61,922 bases of DNA from Bacillota bacterium (lineage in GTDB: Bacteria > Bacillota_A > Clostridia > Lachnospirales > Lachnospiraceae): the NCBI GenBank assembly GCA_023443625.1, contig JAEZTQ010000067.1, positions 1-61,922 of the forward strand, in the 5' to 3' direction. The position numbers and the translations under genes are program-made. The stretch's first letter is position 1. The number at the start of each line of letters is the position of its first letter. This document shows, in pieces, positions 42,364 to 51,000 of this stretch. The notes below the pieces were generated by a model. The model worked only from the letters and a program-made list of their open reading frames with translations, did no database searches and was not told the DNA's origin.

Positions 42364-44034
42364 ATGCTAATTAGATTAAAAAGAATCGACAGAAAAGAAG
42401 ATGAGTCAATTATGTTTAATTTTCCTTATGAGGAAAATGAAATATCCAATGTATATAATCAGCTGGAGCTTGAACCTTCAACTGCTCCCAACTGTTATAT
42501 TGATGGAGTGGTCTATGATTCAGATATGAATGAAGTTCTAAAAGGTAAAGAGTGCAATATCGATGAACTAAACTTTCTATTTAAGAGGATGGACAGTTTC
42601 GATGCAAAAGAAAGAAAAATATTTTTTGCTTCAGCCTTTGCAGAAAATCGTAAAATAATAGCAGAGTTAATCAATCTAAGCTTTAATACTCATTGCTATA
42701 GCCTTGTAAGTGACTTTAATAATCTAGAAACTATAGGAAAAGATTTATATCTATCAGAAAAGCAAGCAGTAGCAGTAAAAGAATTAGATGAACTTTATGG
42801 TGAATCCTTTGCAATGGAGGTAATAAAAAACAATCCTAATTCTAGAATTACCCCTTATGGAGTTTTATATAAGAATTCAAATGAACCAGAGCAAATATAT
42901 AATGGCAAGCAGTTTCCCCAATACCATTGGAAAGAAACTGTCGAAACAATACAGCTGGCCGTAAAAGATGCGAATGAATTTATCTATCTTCCCTGTTCTG
43001 ATGTTGAAATTGAAAAGGCACTGATGAGGTTAGAAACTCCTTACTTACATGATTGTGAAGTTACAATTATAGATGACAATTTTTCAAAAGAAGTATTAGA
43101 TATTATTTCTGCTGATGCAACACCATTAATTAAGATAGATACCTTAAATAAATTAGCAGAATATTATAAGGAAATAGGAAACCATGATATAGAATATTTT
43201 GAAAAGCTTATGGACTATGTCAAACCTAGAACTGTTGAGGAAGTCTTCGCGCTAGCAGATTCTATGTATGAATTTGAATTATTTGATGGTATCCATAGTG
43301 TAGAGAGCTACGGCAGATATATGATTTGTGAATCAGGGCATTTTGAATATGATGATAATCTAGAGGAATACATTGACTTTAAAAGATATGGACAGGAGAA
43401 AATGTCAAATGAATTTGGAGCATTTTCAGAGAAGGGATATATCACTTACCATGGATATAATCAAAAGCTTGCCAATTTATTATTTGAAAATCTTGGAATG
43501 GTATTTCCTGAACAAGAAGAATTGCAGAACTTAAAACTGTATATGCCTCTCAAAATAACAACATATGATATAGAAAATGAATATGGTTATAAAGAATATG
43601 CAAATGAACCTCAGGAAATTTCAAATGCTGAAGTTATCCAATATCTAGATGTAATCCTAATGGCAATAGAAGAAAACAATCTGCCAGAAGAAGAACAAAG
43701 AGGTCTGATGAAATATTATGATGACCATGATAGTGTGAATGCAAAAGTATCAAAGTATGTGTTTTCTGTTGAGCTTGTAGAAGGGGAACTAATGGGGGTG
43801 GCTATTCTTACTTTAAATGATGAATTGACTCCAAAGGAACTTAAAAAGATCAAAGAAAATATAACTGGACAGGCATCTGATGGCTGGTCAGAGAATTTTG
43901 AGCAGAGAGAAATTAGTACTGATATGGGAGATATTTATGTTAGCTTTTGGAACAGCGATAACTGGTTTATTAAAACAGCTGATGAAATGGGTATAGAAGA
44001 AAATCAAAAAATGGGAGGTATGAAATTTGAATAA
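42364..44034 (+). CDS. Antirestriction ArdA-like protein with extra domains
   Basis: A 556-residue acidic protein. Residues ~20-300 contain repeated ArdA-type text ('YNQLELEPSTAPNCYIDG', 'INLSFNTHCYSLVSDFNN', 'LETPYLHDCEVTIIDDN') and ~305-380 a recognisable ArdA segment ('SYGRYMICESG', 'EYIDFKRYGQEKMSNEFGAFSEKGYITYHG'). The C-terminal ~130 residues are a different domain ending 'WNSDNWFIKTADEMG'. ArdA proteins mimic DNA and block type I restriction when a conjugative element enters a new cell. The gene overlaps the next by 8 nt. Much longer than classical ArdA (~165 aa), so it is a multi-domain form. Confidence 0.72.
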   Translation: MLIRLKRIDRKEDESIMFNFPYEENEISNVYNQLELEPSTAPNCYIDGVVYDSDMNEVLKGKECNIDELNFLFKRMDSFDAKERKIFFASAFAENRKIIAELINLSFNTHCYSLVSDFNNLETIGKDLYLSEKQAVAVKELDELYGESFAMEVIKNNPNSRITPYGVLYKNSNEPEQIYNGKQFPQYHWKETVETIQLAVKDANEFIYLPCSDVEIEKALMRLETPYLHDCEVTIIDDNFSKEVLDIISADATPLIKIDTLNKLAEYYKEIGNHDIEYFEKLMDYVKPRTVEEVFALADSMYEFELFDGIHSVESYGRYMICESGHFEYDDNLEEYIDFKRYGQEKMSNEFGAFSEKGYITYHGYNQKLANLLFENLGMVFPEQEELQNLKLYMPLKITTYDIENEYGYKEYANEPQEISNAEVIQYLDVILMAIEENNLPEEEQRGLMKYYDDHDSVNAKVSKYVFSVELVEGELMGVAILTLNDELTPKELKKIKENITGQASDGWSENFEQREISTDMGDIYVSFWNSDNWFIKTADEMGIEENQKMGGMKFE

Positions 44035-44326
44035 TAATAGAAATCAAGTAGAAAGAATTAAGAACGGCTATCCTGTAGGGACACGAATTGAATTAATTCA
44101 GACAATGGATGATGTGCAAGGCGTTGAAAAAGGTACAAAGGGAACAGTTATAGGGGTAGATGACATTGGAACTATACACATGAAATGGGATAATGGAAGG
44201 GGTCTTGGTCTTATTCCTGGAGAAGATAATTTTAAAGTGTTATCTCGTCCGCAGGAAGAAGAGATTAAAGAGTCAGATGACCCGTCAAAAGAGCAATCAC
44301 AGGGTATGGGAGGAATGAGTTTATGA
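44027..44326 (+). CDS. DUF4314 domain-containing protein
   Basis: A 99-residue protein with the DUF4314 core: 'YPVGTRIELIQTMDDVQGVEKGTKGTVIGVDDIGTIHMKWDNGRGLGLIPGEDNF'-type beta-barrel text, residues 14-70. The tail is Glu/Ser-rich and ends 'GMGGMSL', similar to the end of the upstream protein ('KMGGMKFE'). Genes overlap on both sides (8 nt and 4 nt), giving translational coupling. DUF4314 proteins are common in Firmicutes conjugative elements and have unknown function. Confidence 0.85.
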   Translation: MNNNRNQVERIKNGYPVGTRIELIQTMDDVQGVEKGTKGTVIGVDDIGTIHMKWDNGRGLGLIPGEDNFKVLSRPQEEEIKESDDPSKEQSQGMGGMSL

Positions 44327-44868
44327 AAAACTTAGAATATCTATGGAAAGATATTGGAGGAACAGAGAAAGAAAAGCAATATCTAGAAAAGAGATTTGCT
44401 GAAATGTCAGTCAAAGAAAAATATATTCTAGAGGGTGCTGTTCAGATTGTGGAAGTAAATAATGCATCAGATTTGATTGACCTAACAGAACAACTTAGTA
44501 ATTTTGATTTTCATTACAAAGCTACTGATAGTGAATCTCTTGGAGAATATATAGCAAGGCATAAGGAAAATGCACCTGATGATATACTGCCCTTTATTAA
44601 AACCAAGCAGCTTGGCAATGAATACCATGAAGATTTCAATGGGATATTTACGGATAAGGGATATATATATCAGAGAAATATTCTCAAACCAATTTATGAT
44701 GGCACAAACTTAGATAAGATGACAGGAGATGACTGGACCGTTAAAATCAAAGTAGGTAATAAAGATTATGCTGAAGGTGTATGGATAAACTTGCCTGACT
44801 ATGAATTTTCTAGTTTAGAACCTGATGAAATGACAATAGCTTTAGATGCACTTGGTACAAATAAGTGA
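44323..44868 (+). CDS. ArdA-like / mobile-element hypothetical protein, 181 aa
   Basis: An acidic 181-residue protein, overlapping the DUF4314 gene by 4 nt. 'EVNNASDLIDLTEQLSNFDFHYKATDSESLGEYIARH' and 'LGNEYHEDFNGIFTDKGYIYQRN' are reminiscent of ArdA-family repeats, in particular the 'F.DKGYI' turn. The C-terminus 'WTVKIKVGNKDYAEGVWINLPDYEFSSLEPDEMTIAL' looks like a second module of this family. Its stop codon is in frame with the decayed stretch that follows, so it may once have been longer. Confidence 0.6.
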   Translation: MKNLEYLWKDIGGTEKEKQYLEKRFAEMSVKEKYILEGAVQIVEVNNASDLIDLTEQLSNFDFHYKATDSESLGEYIARHKENAPDDILPFIKTKQLGNEYHEDFNGIFTDKGYIYQRNILKPIYDGTNLDKMTGDDWTVKIKVGNKDYAEGVWINLPDYEFSSLEPDEMTIALDALGTNK

Positions 44869-45341
44869 AGTAGATGTGCATTACTAGATGCAAAGTGTGT
44901 ATTCCCTAATATTAAAGAGTTGGCAGAACAATATGACTCCATAGAAGAACTAATATCTGATGGTAATAACTTTGGATATGTCTGCGATGAGCAAGGACAA
45001 GGGAGAACTTTCTTTATAGAGCATTTGGATTCGGCTATGGAGCTTGAAGGTTGTAATAGACTTGACTTTGCACTTGATATTTCACAGAATCTAAACTGTT
45101 ATGACTTTGCTCCAAAGGAAGATAAACTTGAAAAATACGGCTGACAATTGCATGTAAAAATGGTATTGTAGAACCTGATACCATACTTGGAGATAACTTT
45201 GATTATACTCTATATGCAAAAGCAGATATTGATAATAGAGGGTTAGCACCTTGCAAAAATGGTTTTATAAAATCAAACGAGGAACAGTTTCACTATGAAT
45301 TTAGTAAAGATCCAAATGGTATGAAAATATCCATGGAATAG
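44869..45341 (+). pseudogene. Decayed ArdA-associated gene remnant
   Basis: After the TGA at 44866 the same frame stays open to 45142 ('LDAKCVFPNIKELAEQYDSI', 'ISDGNNFGYVCDEQGQG'), but no ATG or ribosome site is present; only TTG 44920 could start. Beyond its stop, a second open stretch ('LTIACKNGIVEPDTILGDNF' to 'MKISME', stop ~45339) again lacks a start. Both segments read like protein-coding text, so this looks like a gene eroded by point mutations and a deletion. Confidence 0.6.
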
Positions 45342-45387
45342 TAAATTTTTTTATTGATATATCCCATAACTTAATATTCTAAGCTAG

Positions 45388-45411
45388 CACGGAAGATATC
45401 CGTGTTTTTTT
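45388..45411 (+). terminator. Intrinsic terminator
   Basis: CACGGA (45388-45393) pairs with TCCGTG (45399-45404), followed by TTTTTTT. It ends the ArdA-type gene group. Confidence 0.85.
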
Positions 45412-45428
45412 AATATCTAAAGACAGAT

Positions 45429-45477
45429 AAGGCCGATTGTTTGCTGTAAATTACAACATAGCAGTCGGCCTTTTTTT
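45429..45477 (+). terminator. Second tandem intrinsic terminator
   Basis: AAGGCCGA (45429-45436) pairs with TCGGCCTT (45465-45472) and is followed by a run of T to 45477. It stands only 17 nt after the previous T run and 64 nt before the next gene, and may act as an attenuator of the downstream operon. Confidence 0.82.
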
Positions 45478-45540
45478 GTTGCCTAAAAACAATCATATCC
45501 ACAGTGTTATGAAACATGGCATGAGAAAGGAGGCGAGGAG

Positions 45541-45879
45541 GTGGAACATGATTTTTTGATTTATATAAAAGAGTATCATATTGGAACCTCTAAGGCAGTC
45601 CCTAGTGCATATCTGCAAAGTAGATTCTGTATCAGTTCAAGAACTGTCAGGAAATTAGTCAATCAATTAAGGAATGATGGCAATCCCATATGCAGTGGTG
45701 ACAACGGATATTATTATGCTGCTGATAGAAAGGAGCTGCTTGCAAGTATAGGACAGATGACAAGTCGAATTAGAGAAATTGCAAAAGCAAAGAGAGGATT
45801 AGTTAAAGCTTTAGAGCATTTTCCAGATGCAAACGGACAATTGAGATTAGACCTTGATAAAGAGGTAAGAGAGAGGTGA
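45541..45879 (+). CDS. Small HTH protein, 112 aa
   Basis: An N-terminal winged-helix-like segment ('YHIGTSKAVPSAYLQSRFCISSRTVRKLVNQLRNDGNPICSGDNGYYYAAD', residues ~12-62) is followed by a basic helical tail. The pattern of a recognition helix 'SSRTVRKLVNQLR' and wing 'GDNGYYYA' suggests DNA binding. The start is GTG 45541 with AAAGGAGG 6 nt upstream. It heads the dam-pilus operon and may regulate it, or be an initiator-like accessory factor. Function inferred only. Confidence 0.7.
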   Translation: MEHDFLIYIKEYHIGTSKAVPSAYLQSRFCISSRTVRKLVNQLRNDGNPICSGDNGYYYAADRKELLASIGQMTSRIREIAKAKRGLVKALEHFPDANGQLRLDLDKEVRER

Positions 45880-45885
45880 TGAAGT

Positions 45886-46758
45886 ATTAATAGTTTTATG
45901 AGCTGGATAGGTGGCAAGAAATCTTTAAGAGAATTAATAGTATCTCTCTTTCCCTTATATTATGAACGGTATATAGAAGTGTTTGGAGGTGGAGGCTGGG
46001 TATTATTTTATAAACCACCGGGCAATGATTTTGAGGTATATAACGATTTTAATGGACTTCTAACGAACCTCTATCGCTGTGTAAGGGAGAAACCAAATGA
46101 ATTAATAGATGCACTATATTTTGTGTTAAACTCTCGTGAGGATTTTGACATAGTAAAGGGGGCACTAGCAAGAGATAGTCCAGAAAGTGATGTAATAAGA
46201 GCCTCATATTTTTATCAATTGATCCGCTATAGTTATGCATCAGGCCTTACTAGCTTCGGAAGTCAGCCTCATGATATGTGGGGCAACTTTCCACTAATTG
46301 AACAGGCACATAGAAGACTTAGCAAAGTAGTGGTTGAAAATAAAGATTTTGAAAAGCTGATAAGGCAGTATGACCGCCCTGTCAGCTTTTTCTATGCAGA
46401 TCCACCCTATTTTGAAACAGAAAAATATTATAAAAATGTTGGTGAAGATGGATTTAAGAAAGAAGATCATATAAGACTTAGGGATACCCTGATGGGCATT
46501 GAGGGTAAGTTCTTGCTTTCCTATAATGATTGTTCTTTTATCAGAGAGTTATACGATGCACCAAACATCCAAATTGAAAGCTACACCCGTATTAATAATA
46601 TTAAACAGCGCTATGATAATGGTGCTCAGTTTCCTGAAATACTGGTGGCAAATTATGATATGCACGAAAGGGAGATAAATTCTCCATCCCAAATTAATTT
46701 ATTTGAAATGAAAAATGGACTAGGAAAACAGGAGGGAATTTATAATGAAAATGATTAA
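45886..46758 (+). CDS. dam: DNA adenine methyltransferase, D12 class
   Basis: A Dam-like N6-adenine methylase: SAM motif 'SWIGGKKSLRELIVSLFP' at the N-terminus, 'YIEVFGGGGWVLFYKP', 'EVYNDFNGLLTNLY', and catalytic 'FFYADPPYFETEKYY' (DPPY, residue ~165). The only ATG (45898) lies 22 nt from the ribosome site AGAGGTGAT, whereas an ATT at 45886 is well spaced and would give I/M-N-S-F-M-S-W, the usual family N-terminus. I therefore use ATT, with ATG 45898 as the safe alternative. Solitary methylases on conjugative elements protect DNA from host restriction. Confidence 0.85.
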   Translation: MNSFMSWIGGKKSLRELIVSLFPLYYERYIEVFGGGGWVLFYKPPGNDFEVYNDFNGLLTNLYRCVREKPNELIDALYFVLNSREDFDIVKGALARDSPESDVIRASYFYQLIRYSYASGLTSFGSQPHDMWGNFPLIEQAHRRLSKVVVENKDFEKLIRQYDRPVSFFYADPPYFETEKYYKNVGEDGFKKEDHIRLRDTLMGIEGKFLLSYNDCSFIRELYDAPNIQIESYTRINNIKQRYDNGAQFPEILVANYDMHEREINSPSQINLFEMKNGLGKQEGIYNEND

Positions 46759-47242
46759 AGAATGCTTAGACAACAATATTAGTTTACCAAATGAAATACT
46801 TAATGCAGCAGACCTTACAGGTTGTGATGAAATTGAATTTAATACCTTAGAGAATGCTGTTGTAGTTATGAAAACAACTATGAATGCAATGAAACTTATA
46901 AAGGTGGCAGAGGGACTTAAAAATCTCTCAGAAGAATTAATCGTTCATCTAGCAGGCATTTGTGGGAGATGCCATGATTGCTCCTACTGCGATAGATTTG
47001 AAGAATATGATGAGATTATCGTCCCTGATTATCTCCTTGAAGAAGCTGGTATTCCAAAAGATGCAAAACTTTGTGCTTGTACAGAAGAAGACAGTGGGGA
47101 AATCATAGTGATGCAAGCAGATTATGACTATGATATAGCTGATGTACCAAAGTTTGTTATTGATATCTTTGAGATGTCAGGTGTCTGCATCAGGGAATTA
47201 GAAGAAAGGATTATGATGGAGGATATTGTCTATGGAGATTAA
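46745..47242 (+). CDS. Cysteine-containing mobile-element hypothetical protein
   Basis: A 165-residue acidic protein overlapping dam by 14 nt. It has a clustered motif 'CGRCHDCSYCDRF' and later 'CACTEED', which could hold zinc or an iron-sulphur cluster, and an N-terminal AbrB-like segment ('NNISLPNEILNAADLTGCDEIEFNTL'). Homologues are frequent beside YodL- and DUF6133-type genes in Firmicutes elements, by recall. No function assigned. GGAGGG lies within the upstream gene. Confidence 0.72.
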   Translation: MKMIKECLDNNISLPNEILNAADLTGCDEIEFNTLENAVVVMKTTMNAMKLIKVAEGLKNLSEELIVHLAGICGRCHDCSYCDRFEEYDEIIVPDYLLEEAGIPKDAKLCACTEEDSGEIIVMQADYDYDIADVPKFVIDIFEMSGVCIRELEERIMMEDIVYGD

Positions 47243-47259
47243 ATGATGGGAGGTAAATC

Positions 47260-47817
47260 ATGACAGGAATTGAACTTAAAAATGGCTGTATATTTTATTA
47301 TGGAAATCCTTCAGGATATGTGGAAGACGGTACTGCAATAGTAGATTCTTTGTTTCAAAACGAAGAATTCAGCCAGTGGATTAGTAACCGTAAACTTATA
47401 GCAAAATGGACAGAGGGGGTGTTTGAAAGACTTTCAAAAGAAGGTGTACTCCTTATTAATCATGAAAGGCCAGTACCTCTTAAAGACTGTCGTATCTGGC
47501 AGCTAAGAGCTGATATAAGTCCTGAATGTAAGTTTATTGGATATGAGGAACTTAAAGTGAACTTTGGAGAACCAGATAAAAGTAACTATGTGCTTGTATA
47601 TGAAGGAGAAATAGAAACAAATGATTTAGAATCTATCTATTCAAAGTTTAATCTAAATCATCCTCGTGGGTTTACTGGACACTCACTGTCAATGTCAGAT
47701 GTAGTAGAGCTATATGATGACTATGGCAGTAAGTTTTATTATGTAGATCGTTTTGGATTTAAAGAAATTGATTTTGGAGGAAAGGGTCAGACACAAGATA
47801 TGAATATGAGTATTTAA
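47260..47817 (+). CDS. YodL-like domain protein
   Basis: A 185-residue protein whose C-terminal half fits the YodL-like domain: 'NLNHPRGFTGHSLSMSDVVELYDDYGSKFYYVDRFGFKEIDF'-type text (residues ~128-170). The N-terminal half has an unassigned alpha/beta segment with 'DCRIWQLRADISPECKFIGYEELKVNF'. YodL-like proteins occur in conjugative elements of Firmicutes with antirestriction genes. GGGAGG precedes the ATG. It lies 25 nt before the first pilin-like gene. Confidence 0.8.
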   Translation: MTGIELKNGCIFYYGNPSGYVEDGTAIVDSLFQNEEFSQWISNRKLIAKWTEGVFERLSKEGVLLINHERPVPLKDCRIWQLRADISPECKFIGYEELKVNFGEPDKSNYVLVYEGEIETNDLESIYSKFNLNHPRGFTGHSLSMSDVVELYDDYGSKFYYVDRFGFKEIDFGGKGQTQDMNMSI

Positions 47818-47842
47818 AAAATAAAATTATGGAGGAAATGTG

Positions 47843-48073
47843 ATGAGAAATATGTTAAGAAAAGCAAATGAATTTATAACAAGAAAGGCTATCGCAGCAA
47901 AGGTAGTAGTTAGTAATAAACGTGGAGAAGGATATATTGATACAGCTGTAAAAATCCTTGTTGCCGTAGTTTTAGGAGCATTACTTCTTGCGGGCCTGTA
48001 TGCATTATTCGGTGAAGTAGTTATGCCAACATTAGAAGAGAGAATTAAAGAAATGTTTAACTATGCTGGTTAA
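47843..48073 (+). CDS. DUF6133 pilin-like protein, copy 1
   Basis: A 76-residue protein with a basic N-terminus (~30 residues), the motif 'RGEGYIDTAVK' and a single hydrophobic helix ('ILVAVVLGALLLAGLYALF'), then 'EERIKEMFNYAG'. This is the layout of Flp-type pilins, where a prepilin peptidase cuts after Gly just before the helix; here an acidic residue (Asp) sits at +5. ATG 47843 has GGAGG 7 nt upstream. The C-terminal two thirds are almost identical to the gene at 52071. The nearby A24 peptidase is the obvious processing enzyme. Confidence 0.82.
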   Translation: MRNMLRKANEFITRKAIAAKVVVSNKRGEGYIDTAVKILVAVVLGALLLAGLYALFGEVVMPTLEERIKEMFNYAG

Positions 48074-48090
48074 AAGGGGGAAAGTTTAAA

Positions 48091-51000
48091 ATGAATTATA
48101 AATCAAAAGGAATAATAAATATTCTATTGGTAGTTTGTATTTTAATTACTAGTTTTGTAGGCTCTGCCTATGCAACAAGGTTTGTATTTTCTGATAGCAT
48201 AGGTCATTGGGCTGAGGATGCAATTAATAATCTTGCAAAAAGAGGTGTAATTCAAGGATATCCAGATGGACTTTCTCATCCAGATGAAATAATTACAAGG
48301 GGAGAATTTTCTGCCCTTTTAGCAAGAATCATGGAACTTGAGCTAAAGGAAACAAATACGGTTAACATAGCATTTGAAGATGTTGTAGGACATTTTGCTC
48401 AAAAAGAAATTGAGGCACTTATAGATGAAGGCATTATCATCAAAGAAGAATATGGTGCTAAATATTTTCCAGATGAGCCTATCACTCGATTGGAAATGAT
48501 TAAAATGTTAGTTAGAGCCATAGGTAAGGAAGAACATAATACAGATTGTCTTTGTAATACAGGGTTTACTGATGAAGATGATTTGTCGGAAGAGGAACGT
48601 GAGTATATTTGTGCTGGCAAACATTATAATATAATCTCTGGTTATCCAGACGGAACAATACGTCCTGATGGAGAGGCAACACGAGGTGAAGCCTTTGAAA
48701 TCCTTGATAGGCATGATGAAATTAAAGAGATAATTAAGCAAGAAGAAGCCACTGATAAAATAGAAGAAGATGTTGTAGATTCTCCTTATTTGGAGTCTGA
48801 TGATAAGCCTTCAGATAATGGTTCGCCCTCAAATGGAGGTTCATCTTATGTTCCTGCACCGAAATATGATTATACACTTCCAAATACTGCTTATGTAGGA
48901 GAAGAAATAAAGATTATTCCAACTAGCAGTAATGTAAAATCTGTAACATGGACAGTTACTAAAAATGGTATTCCTACTGAAATTTCCTCTGTGTTAGAAG
49001 GGGAATTGAAAGCAGAAGGTGGAGTAATTAAGATTAAGTCTACAGGTAGTTATACATTTTCAGCGACAGCATTAAACAGTAGGGGCAAAGCAGTTGTCTG
49101 TGAACAGACTGTAAACATTTATCCAGTTATATCAGCACAATTTAGCTTGCCTGAATCAGCACATACTGATACTACAGTAGCCGTGGATCTTGTTACTGAG
49201 AATCTAAAAGATAATTCCTTGGTATGGACAATTAAAAAAGATGGCAAAGAAATAGACCTTGAAACTGTAATTACAGGAGAACTTACAGGAAGTGGGGGCT
49301 TAATATTATTTAAAACTAATGGAGTATATGAATTAAGTGCCACAATTACCGATGAGTTAGGAAAAGAAATTACAGTGTCAGATATTATTTCAGTATATCC
49401 AGTAGCAGAAATAAAAATGGAGCTTGCAAATATTACCCATACGGATAAGACCATTACTTTAAAAACAGAAACAAAGAATTCAGAGGAAATGGAGAGTGTG
49501 TGGTCACTTACTCAAAATGGCAAAGAAGTTATTATTGAAGATTTCATTGAGGGCAACATTCGGGTAGGGGAAAGTATTATATGTTTTAAAGAAAAAGGAG
49601 TATACAACCTAAGTATTTCATTAATTGATAAGACCGGAAGAGTATTTACGGAAACTGTAGCTATTACAGTATATCCTGTAGGCTCAGCCGGTTTTTATCT
49701 TCCTGAAATATTTCATACAGACGATACCATAAAGGTTGAAGCTACATTTGGAGAAATCGGAGATCATATTGCTGATTGGTTCCTTGTAAAAGATGGTAAG
49801 GAGGTTGAGCTTACTAACTTCATCACTGGGAATCTTTCCAATGATGGTGGAATGATCCAATTTAATCAGAAGGGAGAATACACTCTAAAGGCATCGTTCA
49901 CTGATGATGGAGGAAGAACTTATAATTATAAGCAAGTACTCAAAGTCTATCCTGTGCCATCCGTGAGCTATACACTCCCTAAATATGTTCATACTGATAG
50001 TGATATTAGTGTAGATGTAGATAGTACAGAACTTGATGGACTAAAGATTGAATGGCTAGTTGATAATACCTTTGGCTTTCAAGACTGGTCAACCTATGTA
50101 GAAGGTAAGTTAAATAATAACGGTGGAACTATTCAATTCAAAAGAGCTGGTATATATGAATTGGTAGCTAGAATTACCGATGAAACAGGTAGAGTATTTC
50201 TTTTTGAAATGGGTGGTAAAACAGAAGTACTTCCTGTGTTAAGCATAGGATTTGAACTGCCTGCCATTGCATATACCGACAGCATAATTGATATAAGAAC
50301 ACATGGCAACAATAATGTACTGCCAGTGGAATGGGGTATTACAAAAGACGATAAACCCATTTCTGAAAGCAAAGCATTTGATGGTAGCTTAAATGCACAT
50401 GGTGGAAAAATCACTTTTCTTGAAAAAGGGGAATATGTTCTAACTGCAACAATGTCAGATTTTCTAAAAAGGAGTTTCTCACATTCCCAAAACATAACCA
50501 TAAAGCCTGTTATAAAATATAATTTTACAATGCCTGAATCAATTCATTATGGCAAAGAGTTTGAAGTAGAAACCACTTCTGAAAACCTTGGAAATAGTGA
50601 GGTTCAGTGGAAATTAAAAAAAATAAGCGAACCAGCTTCTTTTAGAGGAGAGCTTACAAACGATGGAGGGAAGATTTCAATTGAGGATACAGGAGAATTC
50701 ACCTTGACAGCTATCATAACAGACAGTGAAGGTAGAATATTCACCTACAATGACACTATTATAATTACTAATACAGCACCAACAGTAACACTAACAGCTA
50801 CACCAACTAGAACCGTTAAAAATGGCAAATTCTTTGTTGATATTAAGGCAACTGCTAATGATGCAGATGGAGATGCAACAACCTTAGAATATGACGGAAC
50901 AACAACTGATAACTATTATTCAGTAGGTACACACACCGTTAAAGTACGAGCAAAGGACATAGCTGGTGCTTATTCACCATGGATGGAAAAGAGTTTTACA

